Of a stretch of DNA of 34,648 bases, positions 33,236-34,648 are shown one piece after another. This DNA is from Bryobacteraceae bacterium (lineage in GTDB: Bacteria; Acidobacteriota; Terriglobia; Bryobacterales; Bryobacteraceae): the NCBI GenBank assembly GCA_025927575.1, contig JAICLJ010000034.1, positions 1 to 34,648 on the forward strand, given 5' to 3'. Position numbers and translations under genes: made by a program. The notes beneath the pieces were generated by a model that worked only from the letters and a program-made list of their open reading frames with translations, ran no database searches and was not told where the DNA came from. Position 1 is the stretch's first letter; each line of letters opens with the position of its first letter.

Positions 33236-34633
33236 ATGTTTCTCGATCCCGACAAACTTTACGAAGCAGCTCCCGCTCAGATTCTGGAAGAAGCCGCCGC
33301 CGGCAGACTTGGCGTAGATCATCGGCTTCTGCGCGCTCTGATCGAACGCCCAGGGGAAACCATGCAGGCGATAGACGGCTGGCGCCGCCGCGATCATGAC
33401 GGCGATGCCGTGGATCTGGAACTGGAGATCGTCGCACTTGTTCGCGCGCTTCACGCGCCGGATGGCATTCCCTCGATCATCGATGCCATCCGGGTCGCGC
33501 CGGACGACATTCCCGACGAAGTCGTTGAAGCAATTCACTCATTCGGCGAACTTGCCGTGGATCCGCTGCTGCATCTCTATCTCGAGCTCAACGGCAAGCG
33601 GGAGGACAGCGAAGAGATTGCGTTTCTGCTTGCCAGCCTTGGTGTTCGAGACCCGCGCATCTTGGGCCTCCTGTTGGAACGGCTGGAGCACGACCCCGAT
33701 CACGGATCGTTTCTATTGGGAATCTACGGCGATCCCGTTGCCCGGCCGGAACTGGAGAAGGTCTTGTCGTCGCTGAACCCCGAACAGAGTGCGTTGCGCA
33801 GCGACATCGAGCGTGCGCTCGAGTCGTTTTCGGACCAGTCGCAAACGTCGCACCCGGGTGAGGCCTACGACATTTATGCCGAATACCCGGAAACGGCGGA
33901 TCCGCCCGTTGAGTTGTTGTCAGACGGGGAACGGTTGGAAATGCTCGACCATCCGAACCCCGCGGTTCGCGCTGAAGTGGCTCGTTCCTTCATGAACAGC
34001 GATTTGGACCCTGTCGCCGTAAAGAAGTTGCTGGCGAGGGCGCAGAATGATTCCGATATTTCGGTTCGTGCCGCCTCGTGGATCGCGCTGACACATGAAA
34101 CGGAACAGGCAGACGTTTTGGAAGCAATGTTGTCCGGGCTGCGTAATCCCACCATCTCTCCGGAGGAGCGCGCCGGCATCACGGTTGGACTTTCGCTGGA
34201 GGCTGACCGGAATGAAGTTCGGAAGGCGATGGAAGATCTCTATGCTCTTCCCGAAACCCGCGCGAGAGCACTGGAGGCAATGTGGCGCAGCCTGCATCCG
34301 TCGTTTCGCGATTATTTTGAACAGCATCTGTACGATACCGACATCGAAATAAGACGAAGCGCAATCTGGGGCGTCGGCTACTTCTCCGTCCGCTCTGCAG
34401 TGGGCAGGCTTCGCGAGTTATTCGAAGACGAGGAACTGCGAGCGGATGCGCTCTTTGCTTATGCGCTCGCTATCCCCGCCGATATCTCCCGGAGCCGCAT
34501 GAAGGGCCTTCTCGCGCGTATTGAAAAAGACGCGGACGCGCTATCGGAAAGCGAAGTGGAACTTGTGAAAATCGCGCTCGATGAACGGCTGGCCATCATT
34601 GGCAAGCATCCCTATTTCAACGCTCCAGATTGA
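33236..34633 (+). CDS. HEAT-repeat-like protein of unknown function
   Basis: A 465-residue soluble protein, mostly alpha-helical and acidic. Repeated helix pairs of HEAT/armadillo type are visible in the second half: LDHPNPAVRAEVARSF, SDISVRAASWIALTHE, YDTDIEIRRSAIWGVGYFS, each with the D-x-x-V/I-R-x-x-A pattern, the last two sharing Ser/Ala at the turn. The first 200 residues have less regular helices (VVEAIHSFGELAVDPLLHLY). No catalytic motif, signal peptide or membrane helix is present. ATG 33236 aligns with the folded start; the upstream frame to 33158 runs through the palindromic repeat and is unlikely to be translated. HEAT proteins act as scaffolds; I cannot name a partner. Confidence 0.75.
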   Translation: MFLDPDKLYEAAPAQILEEAAAGRLGVDHRLLRALIERPGETMQAIDGWRRRDHDGDAVDLELEIVALVRALHAPDGIPSIIDAIRVAPDDIPDEVVEAIHSFGELAVDPLLHLYLELNGKREDSEEIAFLLASLGVRDPRILGLLLERLEHDPDHGSFLLGIYGDPVARPELEKVLSSLNPEQSALRSDIERALESFSDQSQTSHPGEAYDIYAEYPETADPPVELLSDGERLEMLDHPNPAVRAEVARSFMNSDLDPVAVKKLLARAQNDSDISVRAASWIALTHETEQADVLEAMLSGLRNPTISPEERAGITVGLSLEADRNEVRKAMEDLYALPETRARALEAMWRSLHPSFRDYFEQHLYDTDIEIRRSAIWGVGYFSVRSAVGRLRELFEDEELRADALFAYALAIPADISRSRMKGLLARIEKDADALSESEVELVKIALDERLAIIGKHPYFNAPD

Positions 34634-34648
34634 GGCATCCGCCAGACG

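Overview
The window looks like chromosomal DNA from an Acidobacteriota bacterium, possibly the Solibacter/Bryobacter side. The clues are two very large duplicated orphan permeases (ADOP family) around a PadR repressor, an acidobacterial-type GH79 glucuronidase with a Tat signal, a secreted dimethylformamidase-like/BACON protein, and moderately GC-rich coding. No rRNA, tRNA, CRISPR array, intact transposase or phage gene was seen.

Left part (1-20942): an exopolysaccharide (EPS) region. A giant secreted multidomain protein runs off the left edge on the minus strand. A tight six-gene plus-strand operon (3888-9475) encodes sugar-nucleotide enzymes. Its first three genes match the WbpD/WbpB/WbpE (WlbB/A/C) steps to a 2,3-diacetamido-glucuronate, and the dehydrogenase that would start the pathway (WbpA-like) lies at 19611. 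After it come a GH79 glycosidase with a frameshift near its C-terminus, a decayed TadG-like gene, a cohesin-like secreted protein, a PEP-CTERM-like membrane protein, an EpsB-type phosphoglycosyltransferase, an XrtA/PEP-CTERM-type polysaccharide deacetylase and a PilZ protein. A histidine kinase and a sigma-54 activator sit directly upstream of wbpA. The activator keeps GAFTGA but has Ala where the receiver phospho-acceptor Asp should be.

The most notable observation is that seven transcription units in this EPS region each have upstream, on the correct strand, a TGG-N9-TGC-[A/T] element, the -24/-12 signature of sigma-54 promoters. The same search of the intergenic DNA at 20943-21507 and 27252-27682 found none. 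I infer a local sigma-54 regulon for matrix and polysaccharide synthesis, driven by the activator encoded in the window.

Middle part (21508-27251): two ADOP permeases flank a padR gene whose sigma-70 promoter is overlapped by a perfect 9-bp inverted repeat, a likely autoregulatory operator. A broken BrnT-like toxin remnant follows on the minus strand.

Right part (27683-34633): conserved housekeeping genes apt, ispE, prs, rplY, pth, rpsF, rpsR and rplI, ending in a strong intrinsic terminator and a structured palindromic repeat, then a HEAT-repeat-like protein of unknown function. Start sites were re-chosen from ribosome binding sites and family alignments known to me; all functional statements rest on reading the sequence, with no database search.
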